A stretch of DNA of 27,069 bases. It comes from an uncultured Ignavibacteria bacterium. GTDB lineage: Bacteria; Bacteroidota; Ignavibacteria; Tepidaquicellales; Tepidaquicellaceae. The position numbers and the translations under genes were made by a program. Positions 26,101 through 27,069 of the stretch are shown piece after piece. The notes below the pieces were generated by a model. That model had not been told where the DNA came from. It did no database searches and worked only from the letters and a program-made list of their open reading frames with translations. The stretch spans positions 1-27,069 of the forward strand of contig CALEVL010000040.1 of NCBI GenBank assembly GCA_937924675.1, written 5' to 3'. Within the stretch, counting starts at the first letter, position 1; each line of letters opens with the position of its first letter.

Positions 26101-26903
26101 TTTTAAAGAGTAAGAATTTAATTTTGAGAGGAGACACTTTAACCGGGAAGAAATACACCTGGACAATTGAAATCTCTAAAGATTCATTGTTTACCTGGGA
26201 TTCGTTAATTGTTCGCATAGATTCATTGCTAAGCCCTTCATACAAATTTCCTGAGGAGTTAAAGAAGAACAGAAAATACTATTGGAGAATGTCTGCAGAT
26301 AATGAATTGACTGGTGACGGAATGCTGAGTGCTCATAGAAGCTTTGAAATCAACAATAAATCTTTAAACACTAAAGTTGGCATAGAAGGTCAGAAGTCAA
26401 ATAATTTATATGTGAAGATTATAAGCACAATTGATACTGCTGTGGTAAAGATTGCTGAAATTGTCAGCCCCTATAATACAATTGACTCTGCACTTGTGTT
26501 GATCGAAAATGGTACGTCGGACGAAGTAATTTATTTTTCAGAGGCAGAATCAAAACCATATCATATAGTAATTAAGCACCGAAACAGCATCGAAACATGG
26601 AGCAGTAATCCGGTGCAATTTTCTGATACAAGTATAGTGAATTATGATTTCACTTCTGCTCAGTCCCAGGCATATGGTAATAACATGATTCTAGTTTCCG
26701 GTTCGTGGTGCATATTCTCCGGTGACGTTAATCAGGACGGAACCGTTGATGCAACTGATGTGAGTACGATTGATAATGACGCAGCTAATTTTGTCAGCGG
26801 ATATGTTGTGACTGATCTTACTGGTGATGATTTTGTTGACGGAACTGACTTTGCGATAGGCGATAACAATGCGGCAAATTTTGTTGGAACGATCACACCG
26901 TAG
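23118..26903 (+). CDS. Chimeric exported protein: choice-of-anchor and nidogen-like domains, candidate papain-like domain, dockerin-like tail
   Basis: 1261 residues; ATG 23127 (MKKENIAF) is an equally good start. Residues 1-27 form a signal peptide. About 75-255: choice-of-anchor-J-like domain (YTDNFDGANDTT ... GFDDLTIE). About 258-360: CARDB-like domain (ADVGVESITDPVGTV). About 385-615: nidogen-like beta domain (YIGTNGVLGF, YALWNDMNWG). About 740-960: a lysine/glutamate-rich region with ECLPAAVHYSLSYL (Cys795), KKGHAVFLTGI (His913) and ETIDDH (Asp934/935), in the order and spacing of papain/C39-type Cys-His-Asp sites; the usual oxyanion Gln before the Cys is not evident. About 965-1075: Fn3-like. 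From about 1085: a diverged Ig-like half and a well-conserved EF-hand half (DVNQDGTVDATD, DLTGDDFVDGTD) ending GTITP. Codon and residue composition change near residue 640, suggesting fusion. Confidence 0.88.
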   Translation: MENMKKENIAFLVVTLSAFGILLGFSNGSDKNKDKDRNSSRIGNTSIEVTKISDLNKNIQFDANGTPNQTYGASYYTDNFDGANDTTALKARGYKVFYRGSGVQGAVATWFQGNSGVFAAFNGPSNGYVAANYNVVTGINNIDCWLVLPRQNVAVGDSIFFYNRSAQSFGPPPTYPDSIRVMYSAVGDSIPEAGTWVELGRFEGNVNGVWQRYGYGAPSAGTNARFAIRYAVVDGGPSGLNSDYTGFDDLTIEAPPIAADVGVESITDPVGTVVLPSGAILPTAVVKNFGTTMQSFNVTMTINPGGYSSTQTVSSLGGGATQSVDFSSHTPLAGIYTLRVYTQLGTDGNRLNDTLLTTYSAYNPHYGGVGAFNSSSYFYANSTSAASGAPSHPGYCRLDTAGSTSLVVNSIASITLTNGSLDDGHWGILLGTPRKIKFMGVTYDSVYIGTNGVLGFINFTPASSNWNPPASGLPSSGNGGNIRPAIYALWNDMNWGNTLQPVNRLSYRIDNVRNQLIVTYDRAPLFGGTASDYVTFQVCIELQADTAGAPNSNIIIGWSNSSTAVNLPMLAGLQNSTGSEWFQYGFYGGSVTTIGTLFDSLGAGVSVAIGPDETNLSGYCQAPSTVFPTFYQLSFPVDTSAIEFYLSDWGELLFVYETALHERYLNLSVLAPGVDDVWQIENAYLPSCKSIFIDTIYFAFDIGDSGIANNSIDYGISISADTLNSAPPISDNAELYYDSTFIEDGMFIIEESNDIDSNGRARKYKEWKVKDIANYYFIQDSVLENIEIDCSKKECLPAAVHYSLSYLKNINGIIVPNIIPDPISIEVLKKAHGNNSENWINGHDILKGKTTNTIPGKSNHLQRAGIPMRTREFRFSETQPGENESIMNTALAELKQGQDVELILRNKKTKKGHAVFLTGIKKESGGIWSIETIDDHKQGKKGGKREGKSIIKTNANNAHIKEGILHKYEIFSIAIECPSTNNAVASLSYPNDGAVLKSKNLILRGDTLTGKKYTWTIEISKDSLFTWDSLIVRIDSLLSPSYKFPEELKKNRKYYWRMSADNELTGDGMLSAHRSFEINNKSLNTKVGIEGQKSNNLYVKIISTIDTAVVKIAEIVSPYNTIDSALVLIENGTSDEVIYFSEAESKPYHIVIKHRNSIETWSSNPVQFSDTSIVNYDFTSAQSQAYGNNMILVSGSWCIFSGDVNQDGTVDATDVSTIDNDAANFVSGYVVTDLTGDDFVDGTDFAIGDNNAANFVGTITP

Positions 26904-27069
26904 CTACATTGCCACGAATGCACGAATTTTGTTTTTTGAAAGAGCAAATATTTAGATTATCGCCCACGCTCGAGTCTCTGCGCTTTTCGGGACTCCACGA
27001 AGTGGCGGGCCGGCGGAATGCAAAGCTTTGGCGTCAGAGTCCGGGTAAAGCGCCCGAGACTCTGACGCG
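26877..27069 (+). repeat. Type B tail repeat with terminal hairpins, reaching the window end
   Basis: Bases 26877-26927 match 1642-1692 at the end of the first gene. The copy continues through GAAAGAGCAAATATTTAGAT to a GAGTC/GACTC hairpin (26972-26995) that carries a 15-bp insertion after it (about 26997-27011, creating CCACGAAGTGG), then the perfect GCGTCAGAGTC hairpin (27031-27068). Confidence 0.75.

Noticed and set aside
1..27069. Insertion sequence, tRNA, rRNA or riboswitch
   Set aside because: No transposase-like frame, no cloverleaf or rRNA segment and no known riboswitch core was recognised on either strand.
1..27069. Cohesin partner for the dockerin-like modules
   Set aside because: The Fn3-, Ig- and nidogen-like domains were considered, but none shows a recognisable cohesin pattern; a partner, if any, must lie outside the window.

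Overview
The window looks like chromosomal DNA from the Ignavibacteria/Bacteroidota side of the FCB group. Two proteins end in a type A Por/type IX (T9SS) sorting domain with the NYPNPFNP motif, typical of Ignavibacteria. A helical-repeat protein at 12043-13539 (minus) resembles a family known from Bacteroidetes-like genomes. Several genes are preceded by possible Bacteroidota-type promoters (TTG, about 20 nt, TAnnTTTG) with very short leaders. Most coding DNA is moderately AT-rich by eye; the minus-strand gene at 2209-3441 looks more GC-rich. Assignment below class level is not supported.

Layout. Position 1-1668 is the 3' end of an FG-GAP exported protein. At 1642-2039 lie copies of a tail repeat, including an orphan gene-tail fragment. 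At 2209-3441 (minus) is a BNR/propeller protein with a T9SS tag. Position 3442-4286 is gene-free and rich in palindromic repeats. At 4287-8126 is a 1279-residue exported protein with 14 FG-GAP repeats. Position 8127-8716 is repeat-dense. A small antitoxin and a RelE/ParE toxin follow at 8761-9224. Another repeat-dense gap leads to a T9SS-tagged hypothetical at 9918-11531, then more repeats to 12042. A divergent pair follows: the helical-repeat protein (minus, 12043-13539) and a 65-residue protein (13698-13895). At 14094-18275 is a large multidomain exported protein with a 7-repeat propeller, then a decayed copy of its own 3' end and terminator. At 18785-22612 is the close paralogue of 4287-8126. 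At 23118-26903 is a chimeric exported protein with a candidate papain-like domain. The window ends in another tail repeat.

Common theme. Five large exported proteins (1-1668, 4287-8126, 14094-18275, 18785-22612, 23118-26903) have different ectodomains but the same C-terminal module of about 175 residues. It is an Ig/transthyretin-like domain followed by a dockerin-like pair of EF-hand loops, ending in a TP dipeptide (usually ITP). None of the five has the T9SS tag seen on the other two exported proteins. I propose that the module is a shared anchoring or docking tag; this is inference.

At DNA level, four of the five tail genes share a dispersed repeat that begins inside the last codons and continues into a hairpin-rich 3' flank. 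Two tail types (ending SAITP or GTITP) are shuffled between genes, apparently at one AATTTTGTT sequence, and orphan tail fragments exist. This suggests that gene ends are exchanged by recombination. No T9SS machinery, cohesin, transposase, tRNA, rRNA or CRISPR array was seen.
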